From the NCBI GenBank assembly GCA_963680875.1, contig OY804588.1:60400369-60464368 (forward strand): a DNA stretch of 64,000 nt. Reading direction: 5' to 3'. Of this stretch, positions 11,346 through 22,985 are shown one piece after another. The stretch is from Bathymodiolus brooksi (Eukaryota > Mollusca > Bivalvia > Mytilida > Modiolidae). The number at the start of each line of letters is the position of its first letter. The stretch's first letter is position 1. The notes under the pieces were generated by a model that was given only the letters and a program-made list of their open reading frames with translations, searched no databases and was not told the origin of the DNA. The position numbers and the translations under genes were made by a program.

Positions 11346-14090
11346 AAGTAAATTGATATTAGGAGTAAATTATAAGAATTAGGAGTAAGCTGGTGGTATA
11401 GAGAGAATAAGGAATAAGTTAATAGATATTTGGAGTAAATTATAAGAATTAGGAGTAAGCTGGTGGTATAGAGAGAATAAGGAATAAGTTAATAGATATT
11501 TGGAGTAAATTATAAGAATTAGGAGTAAGCTGGTGGTACAGAGAGAATAAGTTAATAGATATTAGGAGTAAATTATAAGAATTAGGAGTAAGCTGGTGGT
11601 ATAGAGAGAATAAGGAATAAGTTAATAGATATTAGGAGTAAATTATAAGAATTAGGAGTAAGCTGATGGTATAGATAGAATAAGGAATAAGTTAATAAAT
11701 ATTAGGAGTAAATTATAAGAATTAGGAGTAAGCTGGTGGTATAGAGAGAATAAGGAATAAGTTAATAGATATTTGGAGTAAATTATAAGTATTAGGAGTA
11801 AGCTGGTGGTATAGAAAGAATAAGGAATAAGCTAATAGATGTTTGGAGTAAATTATAAGAATTAGGAGTAAGTTGGTGGTATAGAGAGAATAAGGAATAA
11901 GTTGATAGATATTTGGAGTAAATTATAAGTATTAGGAGTAAGCTGGTGGTATAGAAAGAATAAGGAATAAGCTAATAGATGTTTGGAGTAAATTATAAGA
12001 ATTAGGAGTAAGTTGGTGGTATAGAGAGAATAAGGAATAAGTTGATAGATATTTGGAGTAAATTATAAGAATTAGGAGTAAGCTGGTGGTATAGAGATAA
12101 TAAGGAATAAGTTAATAAATATTTGGAGTAAATTATAAGAATTAGGAGTAAGCTGGTGGTACAGAGAGAATAAGGAATAAGTTAATAGATATTTGAAGTA
12201 AATTATAAGAATTAGGAGTAAGCTGGTGGTATAGAGAGAATAAGGAATAAGTTAATAGATATTTGAAGTAAATTATAAGAATTAGGAGTAAGCTGGTGGT
12301 ATAGAGAGAATAAGGAATAAGTTAATAGATATTTGAAGTAAATTATAAGAATTAGGAGTAAGCTGGTGATATAGAGAGAATAAGTTAATAGATATTAGGA
12401 GTAAATTATAAGAATTAGGAGTAAGCTGGTGGTATAGAGAGAATAAGTTAATAGATATTAGGAGTAAATTATAAGAATTAGGAGTAAGCTGATGGTATAG
12501 AGAGAATAAGGAATAAGTTAATAGATATTAGGAGTAAATTATAAGAATTAGGAGTAAGCTGGTGGTATAGAGAGAATAAGGAATAAGTTAATAGATATTA
12601 GGAGTAAATAATAAGAATTAGGAGTAAGCTGGTGGTACAGAGAGAATAAGGAATAAGTTAATAGATATTTGGAGTAAATAATAAGAATTAGGAGTAAGCT
12701 GGTGGTATAGAGAGAATAAGGAATAAGTTAATAGATATTTGGAGTAAATTATAAGAATTAGGAGTAAGCTGGTGGTATAGAGAGAATAAGGAATAATTTA
12801 ATAGATGTTTGGAGTAAATTATAAGAATTAGGATTAAGCTGGTGGTATAGAGAGAATAAGGAATAAGTTAATAGATATTTGGAGTAAATTATAAGAATTA
12901 GGAGTAAGCTGATGGTATAGAGAGAATAAGGAATAAGTTAATAGATATTAGGAGTAAATAATAAGAATTAGGAGTAAGCTGGTGGTACAGAGAGAATAAG
13001 GAATAAGTTAATAAATGTTTGGAGTAAATTATAAGAATTAGGAGTAAGTTGGTGGTACAGAGAGAATAAGGAATAAGTTGATAGATATTTGGAGTAAATT
13101 ATAAGAATTAGGAGTAAGCTGGTGGTATAGAGAGAATAAGGAATAATTTAATAGATGTTTGGAGTAAATTATAAGAATTAGGAGTAAGTTGGTGGTATAG
13201 AGAGAATAAGGAATAAGTTAATAGATATTAGGAGTAAATAATAAGAATTAGGAGTAAGCTGGTGGTATAGAGAGAATAAGGAATAAGTTAATAAATGTTT
13301 GGAGTAAATTATAAGAATTAGGAGTAAGTTGGTGGTATAGAGAGAATAAGGAATAAGTTGATAGATATTTGGAGTAAATTATAAGAATTAGGAGTAAGCT
13401 GGTGGTATAGAGAGAATAAGGAATAATTTAATAGATGTTTGGAGTAAATTATAAGAATTAGGAGTAAGTTGGTGGTATAGAGAGAATAAGGAATAAGTTA
13501 ATAGATATTAGGAGTAAATAATAAGAATTAGGAGTAAGCTGGTGGTATAGAGAGAATAAGGAATAAGTTAATAGATATTAGGAGTAAATAATAAGAATTA
13601 GGAGTAAGCTGGTGGTATAGAGAGAATAAGGAATAAGTTAATAAATATTTGGAGTAAATTATAAGAATTAGGAGTAAACTGGTGATATAGAGAGAATAAG
13701 GAATAAGTTAATAGATATTTGGAGTAAATTATAAGAATTAGGAGTAAGCTGGTGGTATAGAGAGAATAAGGAATAAGTTAATAGATATTTGGAGTAAATT
13801 ATAAGAATTAGGAGTAAGCTGGTGGTATAGAGAGAATAAGGAATAAGTTAATAGATATTAGGAGTAAATAATAAGAATTAGGAGTAAGCTGGTGGTATAG
13901 AGAGAATAAGGAATAAGTTAATAAATATTTGGAGTAAATTATAAGAATTAGGAGTAAACTGGTGATATAGAGAGAATAAGGAATAAGTTAATAGATATTT
14001 GGAGTAAATTATAAGAATTAGGAGTAAGCTGGTGGTATAGAGAGAATAAGGAATAAGTTAATAGATATTAGGAGTGAATTATAACCACTG
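11346..14090. repeat. Tandem array of about 39 units of 70 bp
   Basis: The unit is 'ggagtaaattataagaatta', then 'ggagtaagctggtggtatag', then 'agagaataaggaataag', then 'ttaatagatattt'. A few units are 60 bp, having lost 'gaataaggaa'-type sequence. Variants (tattagg/tatttgg, aaatta/aaataa, gcttgg/gttgg) recur in blocks, showing block-wise amplification. It has stops in all frames and is non-coding. Confidence 0.95.
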
Positions 14091-14505
14091 TGGTAATACA
14101 AAGTAAAAATGAAATGAGAGAAACATGGAATCACAGTCAACATTTAGAATTTGGTAGTAAGTTGGTGGTATAGGGAGAATATGGAATAAGTTAATAGATA
14201 TTTGGAGTAAATTATAAGAATTAGGAGTAAGCTGGTGGTATAGAGAGAATAAGGAATAAGTTAATAAATATTTGGAGTAAATTATAAGAATTAGGAGTAA
14301 GCTGGTGGTATAGAGAGAATAAGGAATAACTTAATAGATATTTGGAGTAAATTATAAGAATTAGGAGTAAGCTGGTGGTATAGAGAGAATAAGGAATAAG
14401 TTAATAGATATTAGGAGTGAATTATAACCACTGTGGTAATACAAAGTAAAAATGAAACGAGAGAAACATGGAATCACAGTCAACATTTAGAATTTGGTAT
14501 TAACG
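14073..14505. repeat. Duplicated edge of the 70-bp array
   Basis: The unique flank 'aaccactgtggtaataca', then 'gagaaacatggaatcacag', occurs at 14085-14156 and again at 14429-14500. About four array units lie between. This looks like a 344-bp duplication across the array boundary. Confidence 0.85.
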
Positions 14506-15240
14506 GTTGGCTGAGACAAATGAAAACTGACGAAAATTTATCGGAATACTGAAAATTCCAAATTGTATTCTGGATGTCAACAACTATTAAGACAGGAAGA
14601 ACTGATGTAAAATGTCAACAAGGAGTTCTCTGTGTTTGGTACAATGTACATACTAGATTGGATGGTATTGAATTTGTTTTTTCATTTCATTTACCATTCT
14701 CTGTATTCAGTTAAATCTACTGTGGTTTGTTCAATTATTGGATCTTAGAAATTTTCAAATTTTAAAAGCCAATGCAATATAGGTTTTATTGAATTTTCAT
14801 TGAATTTAACTTGATTCAATCTAATGTTGCTGATCATGTAAAAGCTGGTGGGAATATTAATTAGATTTTTTACAATGAATATATTCCCATTAAATGGTTT
14901 GTGTACATATTTTTTGTTTTTTTAGAAAAACAAGCAATAACGAAAATACGTTTTAAAACCAGAACTATTTAATGCATATTTTGAAAACCAAATTAGTAAA
15001 CGTAGCAAATTGCCGCCCATTAAGAACGGTTTTGACTAGATACCTTTGATCTGTAGAAGGGACTGGTTTTTCAAACTAGTCATTAACAATTTGTATTCAA
15101 TGTCATGCTATTGTCCTCATGTTTGGTAAGTTTTTATACGTTGAATGCTCATCTTTGAGTGCTGGAATTTGAATTACGATAGATTCAAAATAAGACGTGT
15201 TGAATCCTTTAAAAATTCTGTTCAGCATTCTATTCCAACA
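14506..15240. other. Non-coding stretch
   Basis: AT-rich sequence without a recognisable repeat or coding region. Confidence 0.45.
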
Positions 15241-15241
15241 A

Positions 15242-15500
15242 AGGGCCCGGATGGCTCAATGAGTTAGGTAGTTGGATTACCTAACAACTCATACAAGCCT
15301 ATCACCAATACGGCGTGGGTTCGAACCCGGCTTTGTAAGTTACATAAAAAGGTGCACTCGACTCGCAACCGCAAGTGATAAAGTTTACCGGTTGCTTACC
15401 CATGGTCGGTGGTTCTCTCCGGGTACTCCGGCTTCTTCCACCACTAAAACTGGTCGCCATGATATAGCTGAAATATTGCTACTAAACACCAAAAATCAAT
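15242..15500 (+). mobile_element. SINE family B, full length
   Basis: The tRNA-like head 'ggcccggatggctcaatgag' has B-box 'gggttcgaacccgg'. The middle is 'ggtgcactcgactcgcaac' and 'ggtcggtggttctctccg'; the tail is 'gatatagctgaaatattgct' then 'aaacacc'. The head differs from family A, while the 3' half is clearly related. An 81-residue frame here is incidental. Confidence 0.85.
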
Positions 15501-15787
15501 TGATCAATCTATTCTAAGACAAATCAAGTAATGCTTGGTTTTTTTTCTGTATTAGTTACCTCATATTGTGATGTCTGGCACAATGCCAACTAATTATGTT
15601 TTGTCTGTATTTGTATCCTCACAATCATAAATGTGATGTTAAGCACTGGTAATGATGACAGTATTTGTAAGATTACTTCACTCATACTTTGTTAAAAACA
15701 AACTTGGATAGTCAGTCCTATACATAGGTGAGATCGTACGGAACCACTTGAAAATACACTTGGATAGTCCCCTACATCTTTTGAGAC
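15501..15787. other. Non-coding stretch
   Basis: Nothing recognisable beyond AT-rich sequence. Confidence 0.4.
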
Positions 15788-15950
15788 TCAGGGTGCCCAC
15801 TGAGTTTTGAAACTGGGGGTACAATGGGGTACAATTGCTGTTTTTTCCTTAACTTTGTACCACTGCATATAGAAAGTCCCTACAATTGTGGGGGTACAGG
15901 GCCTATTTTGGGGGTAAAAAACCCTCTGCAGAGGGTAAATGGGCATGCTG
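15788..15950. mobile_element. Possible small MITE, about 163 bp
   Basis: It lies between 'gagact' copies. The left end 'cagggtgcccactgag' is imperfectly inverted by 'gtaaatgggcatgct' at the right. The inside is rich in 'gggggtaca'. The termini are weak, so this is tentative. Confidence 0.4.
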
Positions 15951-17140
15951 AGACTGATGTTGAAAATAAAAATGTTAAAAAATTATTATGAGTAATGTGT
16001 AGAGAATTAATCTTTTATCAAGAGTAGTTAAGCTATTCTTTCTTGATGTTAGATAAGATGGCTAAAAAAAAACTGATAAACTTTTTCTTTCGTGGTAGAC
16101 TTTTTTTGGAGATAATTTTGCATCATCGTTTATCGGGAATGTGATAATTAATATAGATGATAAGGTAAATGGTTATTCACTTATCTGTTTTTTTGTTGTT
16201 TATTTTTGCTTTGTTTATAGATTTTTAGTCTCTGGATGACTGGACGACATGCTGGGTATGAGAGATATTTCAATTACTGTTTGCCAGATCAGTAAAATAT
16301 TAGTAAGATAATTGTTGTCTTCTTGCCAACACCAACCGCTGTGACAAAGAGAAAATCAAGAAATTATTATTGGTTTATATGAAATTATTCCATCTCGTAG
16401 GTATTAATGTATGAAAAGATATACTAATTTTGCATCATTTAAGACGATAAAGTCTTTCTTAAGGGTGTGAAACATCCCTCGAAATTGTAAGAAATCTGAT
16501 TGATTTAAGAAGCTTAACTTCCATCAGCTTGGCTTGAACTTCATTTTTTTTTGTCATGTACAGATGGCTCTATTATATCTGATAATCTTTGGTAATTAAT
16601 GAAGTTCATTAACAGGGCATTCCACTCATTTTCAAGCAGGAGGTGATAATCCTAAAGTAGGGAAAAAAATTCTAGCCTTTCCCACGGTCCAATAAAAGGA
16701 CCCTTTTCAATGAAAAATATTCTAAAATCATGCAAAATTCCAAACATTTTGGTTCTTATCCCCTTATTTTGATTCCCAATTTGAGGAGTTTAGAGTACAA
16801 AAGATAAACCAGTATGCAAAACGAAGCCATATTTTACTTTCACTTTTACATTTTCATTTTCTAAAACAAAGTGGCCAGGATTGGGGAGGAGAGAGGGGGG
16901 GGGGGGGGGGGAGGTGTTTGTAATGCAATTAGACGGGAAATTTGCCCTGTACCCTGCTGCTATAGAATGCCATGTTTAAGATATACATAATAAAAGTTAG
17001 GAGATATTTTTACTGTCTCAATTGGTCTTATCACTCCTTCAACGTATTGTTTTGTCTTGGTTTTATTTTGGTTGTAAATAACACTGCTAAACTGTTTATC
17101 ATCTGTGCAATTAGGACTGATATTTTTACTTCTACGCTTT
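15951..17140. other. Non-coding stretch with a poly-G tract
   Basis: No gene is visible. An uninterrupted G run lies near 16896-16911 and is a likely site of length error or polymorphism. Confidence 0.5.
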
Positions 17141-17144
17141 GGGA

Positions 17145-17520
17145 TGTATTTGAGGGCCAATATGGATCAAATATGAAGTTTTAGAGCTAATATGAATCAC
17201 ATATCAGTTTGTAGGGTGTATTTTAGGGCCAATATGTATCATTTATCAGTTTGTGGGATGTATTTGAGGGCCAATATGGATCATATATCAAGTTTGTGGG
17301 ATGTATTTGAGGGCCAATATGAATCATATATCAGTTGTAGGATGTACATGAGGGCCAATATGGATCATATATCAAGTTTGTGAGATGCATTTAAGGGCCA
17401 ATATGGATCGTATATCAAGTTTGTGGGATGTATTTGAGGGCCAATATGGATCACATATCAAGTTTGTGAGATGCATTTAAGCCAATATGGATCATATATC
17501 AAGTTTGTGGGATGTATTTA
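17145..17520. repeat. Minisatellite, about 9 units of 43 bp
   Basis: The unit is 'gggccaatatggatcatata', then 'tcaagtttgtgggatgtatt', then 'tga'. Some units vary by indels. A 63-residue plus-strand frame merely reads the repeat. Confidence 0.9.
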
Positions 17521-17949
17521 GTTTGTGACTTGAACTTTCTGTATGCTTTTTAATTCTAATGTTAAATGTGACTGTTTTAGATATTCAACAATGTTGTGTT
17601 TTTCATTTCCACTGATATCCTTCGTACACCTGTATGGAATTGCTTTCATTTCTCATAAATTGGTGGTTATTGAGAAGATTTTTTTGTTTTTTCTTGATTA
17701 TCTACAGTGACATTTAGTGTAATTTTCAAATTTTAGGTTTACTTGGGAATGATGTGAGACAGCTGGTTGAAGTTGATTATTGCCTGTCAAGACTCAAAAA
17801 ATCTTGAAATTCATTTGTGGTTGGAATTATTTATTTCTTTTAATTTATGTTGGGTTTTTTTTTCTTTTAATATATCTTAATTTTCTATAGTATTATTTTT
17901 TCATATTGGAATCTTTTTGCTGCACAACCTTTATTTTTTATCCATTTTT
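17521..17949. other. T-rich non-coding stretch
   Basis: I see only T-rich sequence between two tandem arrays. Confidence 0.45.
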
Positions 17950-18945
17950 TAGCTCTTCTGTATTATCTGAAGTTCAATATATTTTATTACCATGAATTTT
18001 TAAGACACTTTAGTTTGGTCTTTCCAGAGTAATAGCCCTTTGCTTAACAAAAATTGTGACTTGGAATTATCTTGAGCTCAATGTATTATCTGAAGTTCAA
18101 TATATTTTATTACCATGAATTTTTAAGACACTTTAGTTTGGTCTTTCCAGAGTAATAGCCCTTTGCTTAACAAAAATTGTGACTTGGAATTATCTTGAGC
18201 TCAATGTATTATCTGAAGTTCAATATATTTTATTACCATGAATTTTTAAGACACTTTAGTTTGGTCTTTCCAGAGTAATAGCCCTTTGCTTAACAAAAAT
18301 TGTGACTTGGAATTATCTTGAGCTCAATGTATTATCTGAAGTTCAATATATTTTATTACCATGAATTTTTAAGACACTTTAGTTTGGTCTTTCCAGAGTA
18401 ATAGCCCTTTGCTTAACAAACATGGTGACTTGGAATTATCTTGAGCTCAATGTATTATCTGAAGTTCAATATATTTTATTACCATGAATTTTTAAGACAC
18501 TTTAGTTTGGTCTTTCCAGAGTATTAGTCCTTTGCTTAACAAACATGGTGACTTGGAATTATCTTGAGCTCAATGTATTATCTGAAGTTCAATATATTTT
18601 ATTACCATGAATTTTTAAGACACTTTAGTTTGGTCTTTCCAGAGTATTAGTCCTTTGCTTAACAAACATGGTGACTTGGAATTATCTTGAGCTCAATGTA
18701 TTATCTGAAGTTCAATATATTTTATTACCATGAATTTTTAAGACACTTTAGTTTGGTCTTTCCAGAGTATTAGTCCTTTGCTTAACAAACATGGTGACTT
18801 GGAATTATCTTGAGCTCAATGTATTATCTGAAGTTCAATATATTTTATTACCATGAATTTTTAAGACACTTTAGTTTGGTCTTTCCAGAGTAATAGCCCT
18901 TTGTTTAACAAAAATTATGACTTGGAATTATCTTGAGCTCAATGT
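17950..18945. repeat. Tandem array, 8 nearly identical units of 123 bp
   Basis: Units start near 17950, 18075, 18198, 18321, 18444, 18567, 18690 and 18813, and begin 'agctcaatgtattatctg'. Units 1-3 carry 'aaaaattgtgac'. Units 4-7 carry 'aaacatggtgac', and units 5-7 also carry 'tattagtcc'. Unit 8 reverts to 'taatagccc' with 'tgtttaac'. The near-identity implies recent spread or ongoing homogenisation. Confidence 0.95.
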
Positions 18946-19266
18946 TTTCCTTTGACTTTTTAGCTCAGTAGGATACATTATGTCAGTTCTGACTTGTTAT
19001 TGTACTACTATTTGTGAATCCCTGATGAGGTGGGTGATTGATTTACTTGGGAGGTTGAATGTCATAATTAATGATTCCTCATCATATATCTGATAAATGT
19101 ACAATGAACTAACAAATTTCCGAGATCATATAGGTCATTGAAAACCTGGATGTTTATTGTAACTGGTTATTCTCTATTTGGACATCCTGGCATTTGATAA
19201 TTAAAGGAGGTGAAGTTCAAAGTTATCCTCTGGATTTTACCTCTATTTGAATTGTATTTCTATGGT
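18946..19266. other. Non-coding stretch
   Basis: Nothing recognisable. Confidence 0.4.
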
Positions 19267-19465
19267 ATAGGTTAGGTTTATGGTATTTAATGCCACTTTC
19301 AACAATATTTCAGCTATCTCATGGTGGTCAGTTTTATTGATGGAGGAAACTGGAATGCCCTGAGAAAACACTGATCTTTCGCAATTCACTGACAAACTTT
19401 TATCACATAAAGTTGTATCGAGTACACCTTGCCATGAGCTGGATTCGAAATCACAACTTTAGTTC
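19267..19465 (-). mobile_element. SINE family A, minus strand, 5'-truncated
   Basis: Read on the plus strand, the tail comes first ('ttatggtatttaatgccac', 'ttcaacaatatttcagct'). The 'ataaagttgtatcgagtaca' segment and the B-box complement 'ggattcgaaatcac' follow. The first 80 or so bases of the head are missing. It is one of only three minus-strand family A copies. Confidence 0.8.
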
Positions 19466-20305
19466 TATGATACAAAATTCAACCTGTTATATATAAATTG
19501 AACAAAGAAGTCAAACTAGAGGTCTGATTTAGTGTAATCAAGAAGCAGAGGTGATTTTAATTACTATTTTTAACTTTTGTTGGTAGATCTCAAGTAAATT
19601 AATTAGCATTGAAATCAATGTAAAATTCTGAGGTTTATGCTTAGCTTCACGTCCAAATATTTTGCTTCATATCAAAAATGTTTATCATTGATTGGTCAAT
19701 TACATAATTGTAATGTCATGTCACTCCAGATAAGAGAATAACAGCATTTTTAGTAACCTTTTTGCTAAAAATGCTATTTCCTGTTTTCAAAGGAGTAAAA
19801 TATTTTTTTATCATGATTTAGTGGTGCCTGCAGACTTTCTAATGATTTGTAAATTTAAAGCTGCTATAAAAAGATAATATTTACATAAAACACAAAGTTG
19901 ATGACTGATTTAGTTTGATAAAGAATGTGAAATCTTCGTAAAAGTTGAAATGTTTATGTACCGAAAAAGTATTTTAAGATGTGATATTAATCATAGGGGC
20001 AGTAAAAAGATATTAGAAATTTCTTTTCTTGGGGACCAACTATTTTCTTATCTGGGGGAGAGGGAGGGGTGTTATTTTTGTTCTGACAGATTTTTATCGT
20101 GTGTGTCAGTGCCGATACAGATTTTTTTTTTTTTTTAATCAAAATTTTGAAAAGGACATGCTGGGAAAATGTGTGGGATGTTGAAACAAGATTTTTCTTT
20201 TGTCAGACAGGAGACAATTAAAACTTAAAAATATCCACCAATACTCTCCACCCCCTTCCTTCTAACTAAATCACTGGTGCCTTATTAGTGATTTAAAAAT
20301 TATAG
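19466..20305. other. Non-coding stretch
   Basis: No recognisable feature apart from short homopolymers. Confidence 0.4.
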
Positions 20306-20530
20306 CTTTGATTAATTAGACTTGCTACAAGTCCTTTTCTTATTAATAATCCCTTTAAAAATAAGCTGGTATGAAAGTACAAATCTTGACTGACCACTTA
20401 TATTTTTTTTCTCAACATGTGGATGGTAATTATAAGTGGTCAGTCAAGATTTCAACTTTCATAGCAACAATTTATTAAAGGGATTATTGATAACAGAAGA
20501 ACTTGTAACAAGTCTAATCATAAATCAATT
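20306..20530. mobile_element. Fold-back element with about 95-bp arms
   Basis: The left arm contains 'ttagacttgctacaagtcc', 'aataatccctttaaaa' and 'atcttgactgaccactta'. The right arm contains their inverted complements 'taagtggtcagtcaagat', 'aaagggattattgata' and 'cttgtaacaagtctaa'. The spacer is about 28 bp. No coding content. Confidence 0.75.
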
Positions 20531-20934
20531 ATCTCCCCCTTGTTGTTGTTGTAATTCTTATGTCTTAGGGCTCATTTATTACATATAGTTTGATCAAACT
20601 TTCTAATTTAATTTTTTCACAAAAGCAATGTTAAATCATTATTCAAAAGTTTTATTATACTTGTACATTATGAAATAGTAGTGATTTTTTTAAAACAAAA
20701 ATTCTATTTTATGATTGGAATAATAAGTTCACCCATGAGGCATTATAATCTTTATGAGTGTGGGAATATCCATCTTTTTATGAGTGGAGCGTTGGGAACG
20801 ATGGTAGAACATGTGGAATATCACATTGAGTCAAAGATTTTCAAACTTTTATTTTAAGCGAACAAAAATATCTTTTTCTTTCGGAAATAATAAAAAAAAA
20901 GCGAATTTATTATTTAAAAAATTGCAGGACTCAC
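20531..20934. other. Non-coding stretch
   Basis: Nothing recognisable. Confidence 0.4.
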
Positions 20935-21025
20935 GACAGGTCGGTGGTTTCCTCCATCAATAAAATGGAACGCCACTAAATAAATGAAATAATGTTGAAT
21001 GTGGTGTTTAACACTATAACCCCAA
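20935..21025 (+). mobile_element. SINE family A, 3' fragment
   Basis: Only 'acaggtcggtggtttcctcc' through the 'gttgaatgtggtgtttaaca' tail remains. Confidence 0.75.
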
Positions 21026-21096
21026 AACCCTTAGAAAATTGTGGAAAAGTTAATACCAATTCCTAGCTAATTATAACTGACATATACATAATTGCA

Positions 21097-21247
21097 ATCC
21101 CCCCCCCCCCTAAAATTGGAAAAAAAAAAAATTTTTGGCGTAAAACACGAAATACCCCAAAAATGTTCACGCCTCCCTCCGCTCGGCGCAATTGTTTTTT
21201 TTAAGTGTGCCACCCTCTAACTTGAAATCCTGGATCTGCCCCTGCAG
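21097..21247 (-). mobile_element. hAT-like terminal fragment
   Basis: Read on the minus strand it begins 'caggggcagatccaggattt' and then 'agagggtggcac'. This is a terminus I associate with hAT elements of many invertebrates. The other end is not recognisable, and a C run abuts it. Confidence 0.4.
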
Positions 21248-21467
21248 ACAAGAGTGACCCCATATAAGATAATGTCACGTGCAGTGGTTTTCTATGGACT
21301 GATTCACGTGGAAAAGCTACCGATACATGTATTAAAGAAATTTTTGTCTTACGATATTTTGAGGCTTCTGTTAAGCCCCGTTTACACGATCAAAGTTTTC
21401 CATCAAAAACTTTGTCAAAGTTGATGGAAAACTTTGTCAAAGTACCCTGTTTACACGATCAAAGTTT

Positions 21468-21803
21468 TTGATGGGAATTGGTGGGAAATGCAAAGATAAC
21501 ATAAACATGGCTGACTTTGAGGAGTATGTTGCTTTGTATGTGTGCATTTTGTGCACTTTGATTTTAAGGCGAAGGCTGCGTAGACTTCATGTTAGACCAA
21601 GGAGAATGTGGTCTAGAGCCTGGCTTCAAATGAGGAGGACCAGAAGTTGCTACAACACTCTACTGCAAGAGCTGAGGGCTGAAGATATTGATGAATATAA
21701 AAACCATATGAGAATGAGCAAAGAAACATTTAATATGCTCCTGGAAAAGGTCCGACTATATATCGAAAAAAACAAGATAGCCTCCTTTCTCTTGTCCATA
21801 TAA
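21468..21803 (+). pseudogene. Harbinger transposase, N-terminal remnant
   Basis: The open frame gives 111 residues. From about residue 33, an arginine-rich stretch is followed by 'MWSRAWLQMRR', then 'YNTLLQELRAEDIDEYKNH' and 'MRMSKETFNMLLEKV'. This pattern is the usual N-terminal region of HARBI1-like PIF/Harbinger transposases. In the family, a DDE nuclease domain of some 200 residues should follow. Here the homology stops at about residue 101 ('IEKNK'), and the remaining residues read antisense through the neighbouring MADF remnant. The catalytic domain is therefore absent. The true start may be the second methionine (residue 2) or the one before 'ADFEEY' (residue 15). The product would be non-catalytic, and I infer it has no function. 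Confidence 0.88.
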
Positions 21804-21946
21804 TGATAAACTTTTGCCTTTGCATTCCAAATAACTTCTCTTTCCTCAACTAAATCAATGAGATCATTTACCAACTCATTTGTCCAGTTGCATTTTGACA
21901 TTTTAGTTGAACTTGTTTGTCTGCTGTTTCCCGCCATATTTACCAT
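21779..21946 (-). pseudogene. MADF/Myb-like Harbinger accessory protein, N-terminal remnant
   Basis: The minus-strand frame starts at 21946. It reads 'KCNWTNELVNDLIDLVEERE' at residues 18-37, followed by 'KVYHYMDKRKEA' at residues 46-57. A tryptophan-led helix followed by this lysine-rich motif is typical of MADF/SANT-like DNA-binding domains. PIF/Harbinger elements carry such a protein as a second gene, which helps import or guide the transposase. Homology ends at the deletion junction, so only the first two-thirds of the domain remain. The frame continues to 21650 in sequence that is antisense to the transposase remnant, which is meaningless. Confidence 0.82.
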
Positions 21947-22169
21947 GTGTTCTGTTTAGAAAATATATTAATGATCTTGATTCCAAAAACCATTCTGATT
22001 GGTTACTTCCCATCAAAGTCCATCAAAGTTTTTAGAAAAATAGGATGGAGTTCTATTCCATCAAAGTCCGTCAAAGTTTTTGACCAAAGTTTTTGATGCA
22101 GGTTTACATGGTCAAAAAACTTTGACAAAGTTTTTGATGGAAAACTTTGATCGTGTAAACAGGGCTTTA

Positions 22170-22867
22170 GGCTACCATATTTTTATCTCATAATCTGAAA
22201 GTACAAATGTATGCTTACGTAAGAAAATATATTTATAATCAAGGAGTAATTAAAAGTTATTTTGTAATGCAAAAATGTTTTGGCATTGATGTTGTTGACG
22301 GCAAAATTTTAACTTCCAAATTGGTGTTAAAAATAGAAAAAAACTCAAAACGGAAGTATCATAGTTTTACACCCTCAAGATGCAATTACATGAGAGAATA
22401 AAAAGCATTTTGATGAATAAGTTGATTTTGAGAGATAAAAGTCATAGAGTAGGTGAGAAAAGGGTTGAATTTGCACTTGATAAAGATCTGAGAAGGATGG
22501 TCAGAAATTTTTTTTTGTATCCCAACTGACATTCATTCATAAACTTGGAAATGGTAACAACTGATAAAGTGTGATTGATAGAACAGACGTTTCATGGTTC
22601 AGGTTACAGATTGTTTCTGTAATGCGGCAGAATTTCCTCCATTTTGATTCTATTTTGTTCATGATATTTGCAAACTGCCAACCCCTTTAAATTGTTAAAA
22701 AAAAATAATTCTTTCATCAGTGTATATTTTGATAAACATGTAAATATCTAATTTTATCAAAGGGTCTTTGTTGACTATCCATGTATGTTAATATCCATGC
22801 ATATATTCAAATGGATAGTAATGAATGTGGATAGTCTACAAGGCCCTGTGATTTAGTATGCTCAATG
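22170..22867. other. Non-coding stretch
   Basis: No domain is visible in the short open frame at 22207-22401, and no repeat is recognised. Confidence 0.4.
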
Positions 22868-22985
22868 CATTTCTTGAATAACCTTCATCGGGTACGCTCA
22901 AACTCAAAACACTTGAAAACCAAATAATTTAATAGTTTTGGCGAGCAAGAAAACCAATGGGCTTAAACAGAATAGCCAAATTCGG
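22868..22985 (-). mobile_element. Penelope-type terminal-repeat fragment
   Basis: The minus strand reads 'cgatgaaggttattcaagaa', a form of the 'tgatgaag...gaaa' motif common at Penelope-like element ends. The flanking 'aaaaccaaataattt' and 'aacagaatagccaaa' also occur at 37176-37281. Confidence 0.45.

Larger units (their letters stand above)
21374..22166. mobile_element. Internally deleted PIF/Harbinger transposon
   Basis: The termini are long inverted repeats starting 'agccccgtttacacgatcaa' at 21374. They end with the complement of 'agccctgtttacacgatcaa' at 22166. TTA flanks both sides (21371-21373 and 22167-22169), the 3-bp TWA-type duplication typical of this superfamily. The subterminal zones repeat 'caaagtttttgatgg' several times. 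Inside are two convergent coding remnants, one for each protein of an autonomous element, joined by a deletion near 21778. At 793 bp it cannot supply transposase itself. Confidence 0.92.

Noticed and set aside
16896..16911. Possible G-quadruplex or regulatory poly-G tract
   Set aside because: A single homopolymer run with no neighbouring gene; a length error in the sequence is just as likely.
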